Below are positions 1 through 12,562 of a DNA stretch of 64,000 bases, in pieces. The DNA lies in the NCBI RefSeq assembly GCF_000701805.1, contig NZ_JNJW01000001.1:107803-171802 (forward strand). The letters run 5' to 3'. The stretch is from Mycoplasmopsis iners ATCC 19705 (lineage in GTDB: Bacteria > Bacillota_I > Bacilli_A > Mycoplasmatales > Metamycoplasmataceae). Below the pieces are notes generated by a model. The model was not told where the DNA came from. It made no database searches and saw only the letters and a program-made list of their open reading frames with translations. A program made the translations under genes and the position numbers. Numbering within the stretch: the first letter of the stretch is position 1; each line of letters opens with the position of its first letter.

Positions 1-1992
1 TTGCTCTTCATTAGCTCATTTCATGAAATTATCATTAAGATAATTAATTAATTTTTCGTAATCTAAACCACCATTTTTATTTTTAAACATTTGATATTTA
101 ACAATGTTGTTTGTCACATTATTAATCATTCTTTTTACTATAAAACTGATGTCATTGCTAATTAATATTAAATCTCTTTGTGCATAAAATAAATCTCTTT
201 GTTGTCTAATAACATCATCGTAATGAAGCACATTTTTACGACTGTCATAGTTGAAACCTTCGATTTTCTTTTGCGCATGTTTAAAGCCAAATTGTAAATT
301 TTTACTGGTTATTTCTTTATTGCCTTCTTTAGCATATGCTTGTTTAAATTCTTCATAATTTGAAAACCTTTGCATAAGCTGATCATCTAAAGAAACAAAG
401 AATTTTGAAACTCCTGGATCTCCTTGACGCCCCGAACGACCTCTAAGTTGGTTATCGATTCTCCGACTTTCAGCCCGATCAGTTCCAATAACATATAAGC
501 CGCCTAATTCTAAAGCTTCTTTTGAAGGCTTAATGTCAGTTCCACGACCAGCCATGTTTGTAGCAATGGTTACAGCGCCTACTTGACCCGCTTGAGAAAT
601 AATTTCTGCTTCTGAAGCATTTTGTTTAGCGTTTAAAACCGTATGAGGAACCCCAGCATGATTTAAGAACTGGTGTAAGATTTCTGAATCTTCAATTTGT
701 GCTGTACCAATTAAAACTGGTTGACCTTTAGTATATAACTCTTTAACTTTTTCAGTTACTGCGATTCATTTTGCTTCATAATTACCAAAAATTGCGTCAT
801 CTAAGTCTTGTCTTTGAATTGGTTTATTAGTTGGAACAGGATTTACACGCATATTATAAATGTCAATAAACTCTTGTTCTTCTGTTTTAGCAGTACCGGT
901 CATACCACAAAGCTTAGTAAACATACGGAAAAAGTTTTGGTAAGTAATTGTTGCTAAAGTTTTAGTTTCAGGCTCAATTTTTACCATTTCTTTAGCTTGC
1001 AATGCTTGTTGTAAGCCTTCTGAATAAGCTCTACCTTCCATAATCCGTCCGGTAAATGCATCAACCAATTCAATCTTGCCATCTCTAACAATGTATTCAA
1101 CATTATTTTTCATAACTTTATGTGCTCTTAAAGCGTTTTGAACCCTATGAACAATTTCTGAGTTTTCAATGTCATATAAGTTTTTGATATTGAAAAATTT
1201 GTTAGCTTTTTCAATTCCGCTATAAGTTAATGAAATAGCTTTAGATTCTTCATCAATTTCATAATCATTAGCATTTAATGTACGAATAAATTGGTCTGCT
1301 GAAAAATACAAGTGTGTATCACTAGTTTCTCCCCCTGAAATTATCAAAGGAGTTTTTGCTTCATCAATTAATATAGAATCGGCCTCATCAATTAAACAAA
1401 AGTGCAAGCCTCTTTGTACTTTTTCAGCCATTGTTTGAGCCATGTTATCTCTTAAATAATCAAAACCTAATTCTGAATGGACTGAATAAGTAATATCGCA
1501 AGCATAAGCTGCACGCTTAGCATTCGGATCCATTTGTGCTTTATTTATACCCACTGTTAAGCCTAAAAAGTTAAAGACTTGACCCATTTCTAAAGCATCA
1601 CGTTCACTTAAGTATTCATTAACTGTTGAAACAATTGCGCCTTTGCCACTTAAAGCATTTAAATAAACAGGAGCTATCGAAGTAATTGTTTTACCTTCAC
1701 CAGTTTTCATTTCTGCAACAGAACTAAGGTCTAATAAAACACCACCAATCATTTGTACATCATATGGTCTTTTGCCCAAAATTCTCTTAGTCGCTTCTCT
1801 AGCTACCGCGAAAGCTTCAGGACGCAATTTATCTAAACGTTCTCCGTTTGCTATTCTAATTTTGAATTGTTCAGTTTTGGCTTTTAATTCTTGATCAGAT
1901 AATTTAGAAATTAAAGGTTCATAATCATTAATCTTTTTTAAAGTTTTTTCAGCTATACGCATTTCTGTTGATTTAATATTAAAAAGTTTCAT
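1..1992 (-). CDS. secA: Preprotein translocase ATPase SecA (3' end outside window)
   Basis: SecA is the cytosolic ATPase that drives preproteins through SecYEG. The first 664 codons are visible; the reading frame runs off the left edge, so the C-terminus is missing here. The nucleotide-binding motor is clear: Walker A region AEMKTGEGKT, Walker B LIDEADSIL, the TGTAKTEEQEF segment, and in NBD2 MAGRGTDIKPS followed by RGRSGRQGDPG. Several tryptophans are UGA, which splits the gene under the standard code. The ATG at 1992 has no Shine-Dalgarno; a TATAAA lies about 8 nt upstream of it, so the leader is very short or absent. It is divergent from the NYN gene across a 286-bp gap. Confidence 0.97.
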
Positions 1993-2278
1993 GTTTTAAT
2001 TTTATATTAATTATTAAAACTAAGATTAAAACTAAATATAAAAGTGATTAGTAAAAAGCAAAAACTTCATCAACTATTAAGAATAAAAATGCCAAAAAAG
2101 CTTAAAAAATTTTTAATTAACTAGAGTTATTGTTTCTTGTATCAAAACTAAATAAAAATTAATAAAATTTTCATGGATTTATTTTTAACTCCAATCCTGC
2201 TATTGTTTTTATTACTATATTTTTCGTTTTATGTAGTCTTGAAAACGATAAGTAAAATTTTTTAAAAAAGGAAATTCA
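1993..2278. other. Divergent intergenic region between secA and the NYN gene
   Basis: This AT-rich gap must hold promoters for both flanking genes. A TATAAA just upstream of secA on the minus strand is the only convincing -10. On the plus side AAAGGAAATTCA before the ATG at 2279 supplies a ribosome-binding site. I see no ORF, RNA gene or strong hairpin. Confidence 0.5.
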
Positions 2279-3565
2279 ATGATTTCAGATAAAAAGAGAG
2301 TTGCCCTTTTTATTGATTTCGATAACTTTAATACTCAAGATAACATTACAAGAGTAATTGAAGAATTAAAAAGCGATTATGACTTATTGTATTCAGCAGC
2401 TTATTTTTCTAGCAATTTAACTGAAACTCAAAAGCAAATGTTAGTTGATTTCAACATTAACTTAAACTTAGTTGGTGTTAGAATAAAAGGCAAAAATTCC
2501 ACTGACATCAATTTAACCGTAGATGTTATGGAACAAATAAGAAATGATCATATCGATGGATTTTGTATTGCGTCAAGTGACAATGACTTTTCATATTTAG
2601 TTCAAACACTTAAAAAACATGGGAAACATATCATAGGCGCTGGTGACAAGCGTTTAAACCCATCGTATATTAACTTTTTTGACCATTTTATTAATGTTTC
2701 AAAGCTCTCTAATCCTGTTGCGACAAAAGAAACATCAGCAGAATTCCAAAAACTTATTTTAACGGTAAATAAACTTATTAACCAAAGAAAAGATAATGAA
2801 GGCTATGCAGATTTTTCACAAGTTATCCAAAGCTTAAAAGAAGAAATGCGTGATTTCTCACCTAAAAACTATGGCGCATCAAACAGAAGAGTTCAATCAT
2901 TTTTTGAATCTGCTGATTTAAAAAAGCATTTCAAATTAAAAAAAGTTGAAAGTGCTTATTTCATTAAATCAATAAACAATCTAATTGTTGAAGAAACAAA
3001 AGAAGAAACAAAAAATGATGAAAAACAATTGACCGTAGAAGACGAAATTATTAGTTTAACTAATAAAGTGTTAAGTAAAATGACCGAATTACGCAAAAAC
3101 GAAACACTTTTTCCATTTAGCGTTTTCTTTGGAGAATTTGTTAAATGTTTTCCTGAATATTCAGCAGAAAACATTAAGAAAAAATTTAGCAAATATGGAA
3201 AAACAGTTCAAAAAATTTTTATAAAAATGCTTAGTAAATCTTTTACTTTTGCTAAAGCATCAAAAGAGCTTTATATTGGTTTATTAAAACATAATGATAC
3301 TGGCGTACAAAATCCTAAAAATGAAGACAAAAATGGTTTGTTAGATATGTTAAAAGAAGCTTTTAGCACAATACCAGAAGAAAAAAATGGTTTTGTTTTA
3401 TTTGCTGGCTTAGGTACATATTTTAAAAAACATAAAATTAATTTTGAAAAATTTGGCTTAAACAAAAAGATTAAAGCTAAAGACCTAAACAAAAGTCCAT
3501 TGAATAATTATGTCGAAGTCAAAAAAAGTGGCAGCACAGTTTATGTGAAACTAAAAGTTAATTAA
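2279..3565 (+). CDS. NYN-domain (LabA/DUF88-like) putative RNase
   Basis: A 428-aa protein with an N-terminal NYN (PIN-like) domain over about residues 5-145. Acidic motifs FIDFDNFN (D13, D15), STDINLTVD and IASSDNDF are spaced as in NYN nucleases, where they bind a divalent metal for RNA cleavage. The remainder (about 155-428) is Lys/Glu-rich. Segments near 155-230 and 350-428 resemble LOTUS/OST-HTH winged helices in composition and layout, which is inference. An AAAGGAA ribosome-binding site sits 5 nt before the ATG. It is monocistronic with its own terminator. Target RNA unknown. Confidence 0.8.
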   Translation: MISDKKRVALFIDFDNFNTQDNITRVIEELKSDYDLLYSAAYFSSNLTETQKQMLVDFNINLNLVGVRIKGKNSTDINLTVDVMEQIRNDHIDGFCIASSDNDFSYLVQTLKKHGKHIIGAGDKRLNPSYINFFDHFINVSKLSNPVATKETSAEFQKLILTVNKLINQRKDNEGYADFSQVIQSLKEEMRDFSPKNYGASNRRVQSFFESADLKKHFKLKKVESAYFIKSINNLIVEETKEETKNDEKQLTVEDEIISLTNKVLSKMTELRKNETLFPFSVFFGEFVKCFPEYSAENIKKKFSKYGKTVQKIFIKMLSKSFTFAKASKELYIGLLKHNDTGVQNPKNEDKNGLLDMLKEAFSTIPEEKNGFVLFAGLGTYFKKHKINFEKFGLNKKIKAKDLNKSPLNNYVEVKKSGSTVYVKLKVN

Positions 3566-3589
3566 GCTTTTAGAAAAAAACTTCTGCTT

Positions 3590-3623
3590 TAAATCCTGGA
3601 TGGTAGTTCATCTAGGATTTTTC
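3590..3623 (+). terminator. Rho-independent terminator after the NYN gene
   Basis: AAATCCTgGATG and CATCtAGGATTT pair around a short loop and are followed by T-rich sequence, 25 nt after the stop codon. Confidence 0.7.
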
Positions 3624-3806
3624 TATTACCAGCCATTAATAACCATGTTTTGTTAAAAAATGATAATTATTAAATTGCTAAAATAACTTTTTCATAGCAC
3701 TTTTGGCAAAAATGAACTATAAGGTAAATGATGCTCTTAAATATTTAGGCAAAAATAAAAATTACCTCAAAACTAATGCTAGTAAACACAAGCTTTAGAG
3801 TAATAA
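3624..3806. other. Non-coding gap between the NYN gene and hpt
   Basis: Lies between converging genes. No ORF. It contains GCACTTTTGGCAAAA at 3697-3711, embedded in a 34-nt block that recurs with changes at about 21488-21521. Confidence 0.4.
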
Positions 3807-4358
3807 TTAATCCATTTTATCTAGGTAATCTTGGTTAAAAATACCGATATAAGGTAAATTGCGTAATTTTTCTTTGTAATCTAAGCCAAATCCCACAAGA
3901 AAAACATCAGGCACAATGAAACCGCTTTTGTCTGCTTGTAAATTAACTTTGCGATTAATTGGTTTATCAAGCAAAGTAATAATTTTTAAACTTTTAGGCT
4001 TTCTTGCTAATAATAATTCTTTAATTTTGTTTAAGGTAATTCCTGAATCAATAATATCTTCAACAACCAAAATGTCTTTATTTTCTATGTCATTGGCTAA
4101 ATCCATAATAATTTTGACACTTCCAGTTGATTGATGGCCACCCAAATATGATGAAGCTGTCATAAAATCTAATTTGTGATCCACATTTACATTTTTAATT
4201 AATTGTGCTAAAAAGGGAATTGAACCTTTAAGCAATCCAACAATTATTAAATCTTTACTAAATTGATAAGTGGCATTTACTCAAACTGCCAATTCTTTGA
4301 TTTTGTCTTCAATTTCTTCTTGGCTGTATAAAACTTTTGTAATTCTTTTGTCTATCAT
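3807..4358 (-). CDS. hpt: Hypoxanthine (guanine) phosphoribosyltransferase
   Basis: A 183-aa purine salvage enzyme that converts hypoxanthine or guanine plus PRPP to IMP or GMP. The PRPP-binding loop LVVEDIIDSGITL is complete, GLLKGSIPFLAQLI is the pyrophosphate-loop region, and VPDVFLVGFGLDYKEKLRNLPYIG is the C-terminal signature in part. The start is the ATG at 4358 (MIDKRITKVLYS), preceded by AGGAAATT; a UGA-Trp at codon 27 hides it under the standard code. It is last in an operon after two deoxynucleoside kinases, which fits a salvage module in an organism without de novo purine synthesis. Confidence 0.95.
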
Positions 4359-4372
4359 AATAATTTCCTAAG

Positions 4373-5026
4373 TTATTTTGCAAAATTGAATGTTTCAATA
4401 ATTTGGATTGCTTCACTTAAAACTTGAACATTAGTCTTATTGTTGCAATCAATTATTTTGTAAGGAATATTGAAACGTTGAGCTAAAGCAACAAAAAGTT
4501 CCTTGTACAAATCATGCAATTGTTGAAAATAAGCTTTATTAATTTCGAAGTTATCAATCTCTTCTTTTCTTCCTCTAGCAAAAATTCTTTCAGTAAATGT
4601 TTCAAATGAAATATCAAGAAAAATAGCCAAATCTGGATTTTCTTTAACATCAAAGATTTCGTTGAACATCGCATCAAAAGCTTTTAAATATTTAGGTTTT
4701 TTATTAGCTAATGTGGCAACAGCAAAGATATAATGTTCCAAATTAAAGCGATCTAAAAAAATGTGGTTTTTCTCTTTTTTATAGCCTTTTTGGTTAAATA
4801 GTTTCATAGTTTCGCCAAAGCTATGAGATAAATTTTCTAAAATGTAAGCTTGAAAGCCGATGTCAATATTTGGTTGTTTTTCATACAATCATTTTAAAAA
4901 TGTATTAAAAACTTGATCATCCTTTTGAAATTCTTCTAACAAAATTGAATCTTGGTAAAAGTTGTTTAAGCCTTTAGCCAAAGTGCTTTTGCCCGCACTA
5001 ATCATTCCGCTTATTGCAATTATCAT
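4373..5026 (-). CDS. Deoxynucleoside kinase (dAdo/dGuo kinase family), copy 1
   Basis: A 217-aa kinase that phosphorylates deoxynucleosides to dNMPs. The P-loop GMISAGKST is at residues 7-15. The DRF motif (FLDRFNLEHYIF) and the lid arginines in IFARGRKEEIDNFE are present, as in the dCK/dGK family. The start at 5026 is supported by AAGGAG 5 nt upstream, which overlaps the end of the preceding paralogue. The 223-aa neighbour is clearly related, so this is a tandem duplication. Base specificity cannot be read from sequence. Confidence 0.92.
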
Positions 5027-5028
5027 TT

Positions 5029-5700
5029 TTACTCCTTATAACGTTTTTTGTTTGAAAAATCATAATTGTCAATAATTTTTTTAGCTTCTTGATAAACTTC
5101 TTCTTCTGTTAAATTATCTGTGTTGATTACAACATAATCAAGATTATATTTTTTAGCTTGTTTTAAAAACAATGGTTTGTATAAGTCATATAACTCTTTG
5201 AAATAACTTTCATTTAAAGTTCAGTTTTCAACTTCAACTTCTCTACCTCTAGTAAAAAGACGATTTTTGAAAGTTTCAAAAGTCATATCTAAATAAATTG
5301 CTAAATCAGGAGTTTCATCCTCGGTTATTAAATGTGAAAAAAGCGCATCATAGCCTTTTAAATATTTTTCACCCTTTGGTTTTAAATTGACATTAGCAAA
5401 AATATAATGTTCAATACTAAAACGGTCTAAAAATAAATGGTTAGTCTTGAATTTATAACCCTTTGCTTTGAAATCTTCAACACATTCAGCTAATTTTGAG
5501 GTATGGTTTTCAACAACATAAGATTGAAAACCAATGGTTAAATTAGGTTTCTTCTCATACAATCATTTTAAAAATGTGTTAAAAACTTCATCGTTTTCAC
5601 CAAATTCAGCAAGCATCATTGAATTTGAATATTCTTTTACTAATCTTTCTGTTAATGTGCTTTTTCCGCTACTAATCATGCCACTAATTCCAATAATCAT
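5029..5700 (-). CDS. Deoxynucleoside kinase, copy 2
   Basis: A 223-aa paralogue of the downstream gene. P-loop GMISSGKST (7-15), FLDRFSIEHYIF and LFTRGREVEVENW are conserved. The last codons AAG GAG TAA double as the Shine-Dalgarno of the next gene, whose ATG follows after 2 nt, so the two are translationally coupled. The Ala-to-Ser change in the P-loop and a different central region suggest the two copies may have diverged in substrate (inference). It heads the kinase-kinase-hpt operon. Confidence 0.92.
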
Positions 5701-5721
5701 TTCAACTCCTTAAAAAATAGT

Positions 5722-5753
5722 TTTAAAAAATAAGCCTATAAAATAGTCTTATT
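5722..5753 (-). terminator. Terminator of greA
   Basis: On the minus strand AATAAG-CTAT pairs with ATAG-CTTATT and is followed by a T run; it begins at the greA stop codon. Confidence 0.65.
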
Positions 5754-6246
5754 TGTATTCGATGTCTAACACTTGAATTGAGTATTTGTTAGGTACTTCA
5801 ACTTCAATCGTTTCACCGATTTTTGCTTCCATAATTGCCAATGCAATTGGCGAAACATTAGAAATTTTGTTTTCAAAAGGATTGCTGTCGTGGCTACCCA
5901 TAATTGTTACTACGTATTTTTTATTGTCTTCTAAATTTAAGTAGGTAACTGTCGCACCAATACCTGCTGTTTTTTCAGCATCAGTTTGAAAATTAACAAC
6001 CGCTTCATAAACATCTGCGTTGTCTAAGATTTTTTCAAGTTCAAGAATTCTACCTTCAATTTGCGCTTGTTTATCTCTAGCAGCATCATATTCGGCGTTT
6101 TCTGAAAGGTCACCTTGTGCACGAGCTTCTTTTAATTCAGCTTGAACAGCTGGCCTTTGAACTAAAATTAAATTATCATATTCGGCTTTATACTTATCGT
6201 AAGTTTCCTGAGTTAAAACAATTCTTTCTGTATCTTTATTTGCCAT
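5749..6246 (-). CDS. greA: Transcription elongation factor GreA
   Basis: A 165-aa protein of normal GreA length that stimulates transcript cleavage by backtracked RNA polymerase. The N-terminal coiled coil (about 15-80) carries the tip acidic residues in the GDLSENAEYDAARDKQ stretch that enters the polymerase secondary channel. The C-terminal FKBP-like domain contains SPIALAIMEAKIGETIEV. AAAGGAGTCAAA precedes the ATG. It is monocistronic with its own terminator, upstream of the salvage operon. Confidence 0.97.
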   Translation of the reverse strand: MANKDTERIVLTQETYDKYKAEYDNLILVQRPAVQAELKEARAQGDLSENAEYDAARDKQAQIEGRILELEKILDNADVYEAVVNFQTDAEKTAGIGATVTYLNLEDNKKYVVTIMGSHDSNPFENKISNVSPIALAIMEAKIGETIEVEVPNKYSIQVLDIEYK

Positions 6247-6310
6247 TTTGACTCCTTTTGTTAATTGTTATTATTTTACTTATAGTTTTTATTTATGTAT
6301 ATAAATAAAT

Positions 6311-6994
6311 TTATTTTTTAACGATGTATAAAAATTTGTTTTTTATTTGGCTTATTTCATAAATTATTTTTTCATTTTTTAGATGTTTAGCAAGCAATCT
6401 TAAATCACCTTTGGTGATTTTGTTTTGTACAACAATTAACATACCTTTTGTTGCCAAATTGTTGTAATAATTTTCAAATATTTCATAATTGCTAATTTGG
6501 CTATTGATAGCAACAATTAAATTGAATTTTTTACCTTGCTTAATTTCTTCTTCGTTTATAAATTCAACAGGTTTTTTAAAACAGTTTGGATAGGTTAATA
6601 CAGCTTGATTTCAAAGTTTGCCATTAAAATCGCTTTTGAAAATGTAGTTTTTGCCATAGCCTAAATATTGCATTATCGCATATTCATATTCAACGTTTTG
6701 ACCTATAAACAAGTTATTTTCGGCTTGATTAATGTATGAAGTATTGACAATGTTATCTAAATCTAAATCGTCAATATTTGGCTTTAAAATATTTTTTAGC
6801 TCCATTGGAATTGGCTCTAAATCTTCGCCTCTTAGTCTATCAATTGCTTCATTGGCTTGTCTAATTTCTTCATCTACTAATTTTCTTTTAATTTTTTTTG
6901 CTTTGACAAACATTGTTAAATAAACAATAGCACCAATTGCCATTACAACAAAAATTGACACAAGTAAAATTATACGAATTACATCTTTGTTCAT
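6311..6994 (-). CDS. Membrane-anchored protein with a possible methyltransferase-like domain
   Basis: A 227-aa protein with one N-terminal transmembrane helix (about residues 5-30: IRIILLVSIFVVMAIGAIVY) and a soluble cytoplasmic domain. The part near IGQNVEYEYAIMQYLGYG, then FNLIVAINSQ and KGMLIVVQNK, looks like the strand-helix alternation of a degenerate Rossmann/SAM-methyltransferase fold. A mycoplasma family is sometimes annotated this way (BC85_0335-type putative methyltransferase), but I match it only from memory and cannot point to a GxGxG motif. Its ATG overlaps the ruvX stop (TAATG), so it is coupled to ruvX and alaS. Function unknown. Confidence 0.7.
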
Positions 6995-7422
6995 TATTTA
7001 ACTTCCATTCCGCCGTAATCTAAAAAGTCTTGCAGAATAATTTTTGCTGCCAATGTATCTTTAATTTCATTGCGTTTTTGGATTGATAATTTTGCGCTTT
7101 TTAAAATATTTTGTGCTTTGATTGTTGAACCATATTCATCTACTAAATAGACTTTTTGGTCAAAAATTTGTTTTAATTTTTGAGCAAATTCATCAACCAT
7201 TATTGTTCTTTCGCTTTTGCTTCCATTGCTTCTTAATGGGTATCCTAAAATTAAAGCATCAATGTCACCTTTGACATTGATGTCTTTTATAGCTTGAATT
7301 ACTGCTTCGAAATCGTTTTCTTCGAAGCGAATTGTTTTTAAACCTGTGGAAATAATAGCGTTATCATCGCTAATGGCAAATCCACATGTTTTTGTTCCTA
7401 AATCTAAAGCTAATTTACGCAT
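6994..7422 (-). CDS. ruvX: Putative pre-16S rRNA nuclease / Holliday junction resolvase YqgF
   Basis: A 142-aa RNase H-fold protein of standard YqgF length. It starts [19 protein letters not shown], with the first catalytic Asp at residue 7. It keeps ALILGYP (second strand) and [12 protein letters not shown], with the Asp/Glu of the active site. It overlaps its upstream neighbour alaS through TAATG, and the downstream gene overlaps it in the same way, so three genes are translated as a chain. Confidence 0.93.
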   Translation of the reverse strand: MRKLALDLGTKTCGFAISDDNAIISTGLKTIRFEENDFEAVIQAIKDINVKGDIDALILGYPLRSNGSKSERTIMVDEFAQKLKQIFDQKVYLVDEYGSTIKAQNILKSAKLSIQKRNEIKDTLAAKIILQDFLDYGGMEVK

Positions 7423-10040
7423 TATAAGTTATTAATAACAATTTCTTTTAAGTTGCTTAAATTATCAACTTTACCCATTGCTACAACAGGTGAACCGCCA
7501 CCTCTACCATTGGTTTGTTTAGCAATATTTTGGAAGATGGTATTTGAATTTTCAACTTTTGTTGCGATTGCTAACAAAATTTGATCGCCACTTGGAGCGC
7601 CTAAAACAACATAATTTTCAGGGAATTTTTCTCTGATTGTTGAAGCAATAACTTTAATTTGGCTAGGATTAATATCAAAATTAAAGTAGACATTTTTGCC
7701 ATTGATATTTTCAAATTCAACTTTTTCATAGTCAAATTCGATATTTGAACTTTGTTTATTTGCTACTTTGAAATCTTCTCTTGCTTGTTCAATTAATTTT
7801 AAAATAGCTTTGTATTGATCGACTAAATTTAAATTGTCTAATTTTATTTCTAAACTATATTTAGGGTTAAGTGCCTTAACTTTATTAATAATATTAGTTA
7901 ATTCATTTGTATAAAATTCAATTTGTTCTTTATAGAATTTATCAACTAATTCATTTGATGTTACAACTCTAATTCTAAATATTCCAGCTTGTTTTCTTTC
8001 AATAGCAACAATTTTGAAGTTTTCTAATTGTGCACTATGTTCAAGGTGAGTTCCACCACATAAATCGCTAGTAACATCACCTCATTTAACTAAACGAACA
8101 TTATTTGGATCCATGTATTCTGTTTCTTGAATAGTCATTATTGCGCCATATTCTTTAGCTTTTTCAGTTGTGGTAATAATGTATTCTCTTTTGATATCTC
8201 TTTTAATGATATCTTGCATAATTTGTTCAATTTCAGCAATTTGTTCATCTGTTGGTTTTTCATCAGCAGGGAAGTCAAAAGTAAATCTTTCATAAGTAAT
8301 ATCTGAACCAAGTTGTTCAATTTGTGGTCCTAAAACTTTTCTTAAAGCACTAAACACTAAGTGAGTTGCTGAGTGATTACGTGCTAAATTAAGTCTTTTT
8401 GGAGCATCAACAAAACATTCAACCGGATCTTCATTATTAATTTTGCCTTCAACTTTATGAATGTGGTTAGCATATTTATCTTTGAAAACATCTAAAATTT
8501 TGATTTTATTGCCGTTTTGAATCATGTATCCTTCATCATGGTTTTGGCCACCTGATGTTGCATAAAATGGAGTTTTATCTAAAATTACATAACCGATTCC
8601 ATCAATTTTGCTTACTTCATTTTCTTGATCAAGCAACATTAACACATTTGATGTTGAAGTCAAGTGATCATAACCTATGAATTCATCAATTTTGTTGTCA
8701 ATTAAAGCTAATGAATTGATTACATTTTGCATACCTTCGGCTTTATCACCTTTAGACTTCATAGCATGTTCTTCTTTAGCTTGATTAAATTCATCCATAT
8801 TAACTTGAACACCATATGAATTAGCAATTTCAACTGTTAATTCAATTGGGAAACCATAAGTATCTAACATTTTAAAAGCATCTTTACCACTTAAAACTTT
8901 TGAGCCGTCTTGAATGTATTGTTCAAGCATTGCTTTACCTTTTTCAATAGTTTTGTGGAATAATTCTTCTTCATCTTTAATTGCTTTTTCAACTGGTTTA
9001 ACATCATATTCAAAAGGTAATGAATCATGAACAACTTGAACTAGTTTGTAAAGGAATAAACCTTTAATACCTAATTGCATTCCTTTGTAAATTGATCTTC
9101 TAATTAAACGACGAATAATGTAGCCTCTACCAACATTTGAAACTTTAGCGCCATCAGCAATAGCATTAGCCACAGTTCTAATGTGATCAGCAATAACTTT
9201 AAAATTTTGATTGATTAATTCTTGTTCTTTTTCCCTAGTAAAATAGTTATTTACGTCATATTTGTATGGTGAATATTTTTCAATTTCTTTGATGATGTTA
9301 ATAAATAAATCAGAATCATAGTTGGTTGGCGCATCTTGCATAATTGAAGCAATTCTTTCTAAACCGGCACCAGTATCGATATTCTTTTGTTTTAATTCTG
9401 TGTAATTATTTTCACCATCATTATTAAATGTTGAAAAAACAATGTTTCAAATTTCAATGTATCTGTCATTTTCAATGTCTTCTTTTAATAATACAAGGCC
9501 TCTTGAATCATATTTTTCGCCTCTATCAAAGAAAATTTCAGTGTTTGGTCCACAAGGTCCTGAACCAACATCTCAAAAGTTTGTATCTCTACCACCTGGA
9601 ATTAAATGACTTTCTTCAATTCCATGGCTCATTCATAATTGCTTAGTTTCTAAATCATCTCTAAAATAGGTAAAATATAATTTTTCTTTGTCTAATTTTA
9701 AAACATCTAATAAGTATTCAATTGCAAAGGCGATTGCTTCTTTTTTAAAATAATCGCCAATTGAAAAGTTTCCAAGCATTTCAAAAAATGTGTGGTGACG
9801 AGCGGTTACACCAACATTTTCAATATCATTAGTTCTAATTGCTTTTTGACTATTTACAAGTCTATTTTTAGGTGGGATTTTTTTACCTGAAAAATAGTCT
9901 TTTAATGTAGCAACACCTGAATTAATTCATAAAAGTGAAGGATCTTTAACAGGAATTAAAGATTTTGAAGGCACATGTAAATGGTCTTTTGATTTGAAAA
10001 AGTCAATTCAACTTTGTCTAATTTCTTTAGAAGTCATCAT
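7422..10040 (-). CDS. alaS: Alanyl-tRNA synthetase
   Basis: An 872-aa protein, the usual AlaRS length. It has the class II catalytic core at the N-terminus, a helical tRNA-binding region with [13 protein letters not shown], an editing domain with NHSATHL (HxxxH) and [11 protein letters not shown] (Cys-x3-His zinc ligands), and a short C-Ala domain with [16 protein letters not shown] glycine-rich sequence near the end. AAGGAG is 7 nt before the first of two adjacent ATGs (10040 and 10037). UGA-Trp codons interrupt it under the standard code. It lies between mnmA and ruvX in one minus-strand operon. Confidence 0.97.
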
Positions 10041-10051
10041 AATTAATCTCC

Positions 10052-11212
<1,161 letters not shown>

Positions 11213-11251
11213 TTACTTATAAATATTAATACTATTATTTAAATTTAATAT

Positions 11252-11287
11252 TAAAATGAGTAAATTTATGAAAAATTCACTCATTAG
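11252..11287 (-). terminator. Terminator of the second GPI-like gene
   Basis: On the minus strand ATGAGTGAATTT and AAATTTACTCAT pair around TTCAT and are followed by TTTAAT, starting a few bases after the stop codon at 11294. Confidence 0.65.
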
Positions 11288-11293
11288 TTCATG

Positions 11294-12562
11294 TTATTCT
11301 TTGATGTCTTTAATAATATTGTTTTTAAAAATTTCAATTGTGGCATTAGTATAAGGATTAGCACCATTTAAATAACTATTTAATGAAGCTGCTAATAAAA
11401 TGTTTTGAATTAAATAGCCAATGTCAGTTAAATTGTTAATTGTAAGTTTAAATTCAAATGAATTTATAATGTCTAATTTAACATTTTTAAAGGCATTTTC
11501 GTCAATTTTGAAAGGTTTAGTTCCATCTAAAAAACCAACCAATTTATCATTGTAATTAACAATTTGTTCTTTAATATTTTGATAATCTTGTTTAATTTCA
11601 ATTAAAGTGTTCAATGATTTTTTTCACTCCAAAAGCAAGCGATTTTTAGGATTAATTAAATTTTCTAAGGTCAATTGATTTTGCAAAACTAACTGTGAAT
11701 TGTTTTTGTTTTCTGTTTCATTAAATAGTTGTACAAATCAATTACTGAAATCTTTCAATTGGTTCTCAACTACAATTTGCTCATTATGGAATTTAGCATT
11801 GAGCAAGCTTTTTAAAATTGAATATTCTAAGAAATTATTTGATATGCTTTTTGCCGAAATAACCTGTGAAATAGCTTCTTTAGCACCTTTAAAAATTTCT
11901 AAATAATCAATTTTTAAACACAAAATAGGGAATAAAATGGCAGGTGAAAAAAGATTAAATCTGCTTGGTATTTCTTCTGAGTAATTAACAACTAAGTAAT
12001 TATTTCTAAGTGCTAGTTCATTCAAAATATTTTTCTTATTATTGATGCTAAAAGCGATTAAATTTTGGGCATTATTAATACCAAATTTTGATTCTAATAA
12101 TTTCCTTAATTCCCTAAAAAATAGCGAAGTAACAAAATTATTATCGCTTTTAGTAATTAAATTAATTGCGAATTTTTTATTTTCAATACTGCTTAAAACT
12201 TCAATTAACTTTTCAGCATTTAATTCATCGCCTAAAAAAATTAATTTGAGTTGTGAATCAATTAAATTTTGACTTTTTAATAAGTTATATCAAGCCTTAA
12301 TATTCATTAAATCATTGTCAGTGGCAATAACCAACAAATACTCAATTTTTTGGTCGTAAAGATTTTTAATAAATTTTTGATTTTTTTCATCATCAAAATA
12401 AGTTTGATAATTCATTACTAAATCAATTCAAGCTAAATTTTTCTTGTCATTTTTTGAAAAATTACTAATGTTATCTATTCAGTTTTTAACTAAATCTTTA
12501 GTATGTTTGAAGTCTAAATCGCTTAAATTAAAATTGTGTCTTAGTTCAATATTTTTATGCAT
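11294..12562 (-). CDS. Degenerate glucose-6-phosphate-isomerase-like protein B
   Basis: A 422-aa protein with the length and block order of GPI but eroded motifs. PSRFNLFSPAILFPI followed by IFKGAKEAI aligns with the GGRxSxxxPVGLLP / LLxGA signature; NLITKSDNNFVTS with the SKSGTTxEP phosphate loop; NWFVQLFNETENKN with WWKQLFGESEGK. The glycines and Ser-Gly-Thr-Thr phosphate contacts are replaced and the DLHSMGQ segment is absent, so isomerase activity is doubtful. It overlaps the paralogue upstream by 8 nt (ATGCATAA). The start at 12562 sits 6 nt after AGGAG; an ATG at 12568 is too close. Possible role: structural or moonlighting remnant. Confidence 0.65.
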
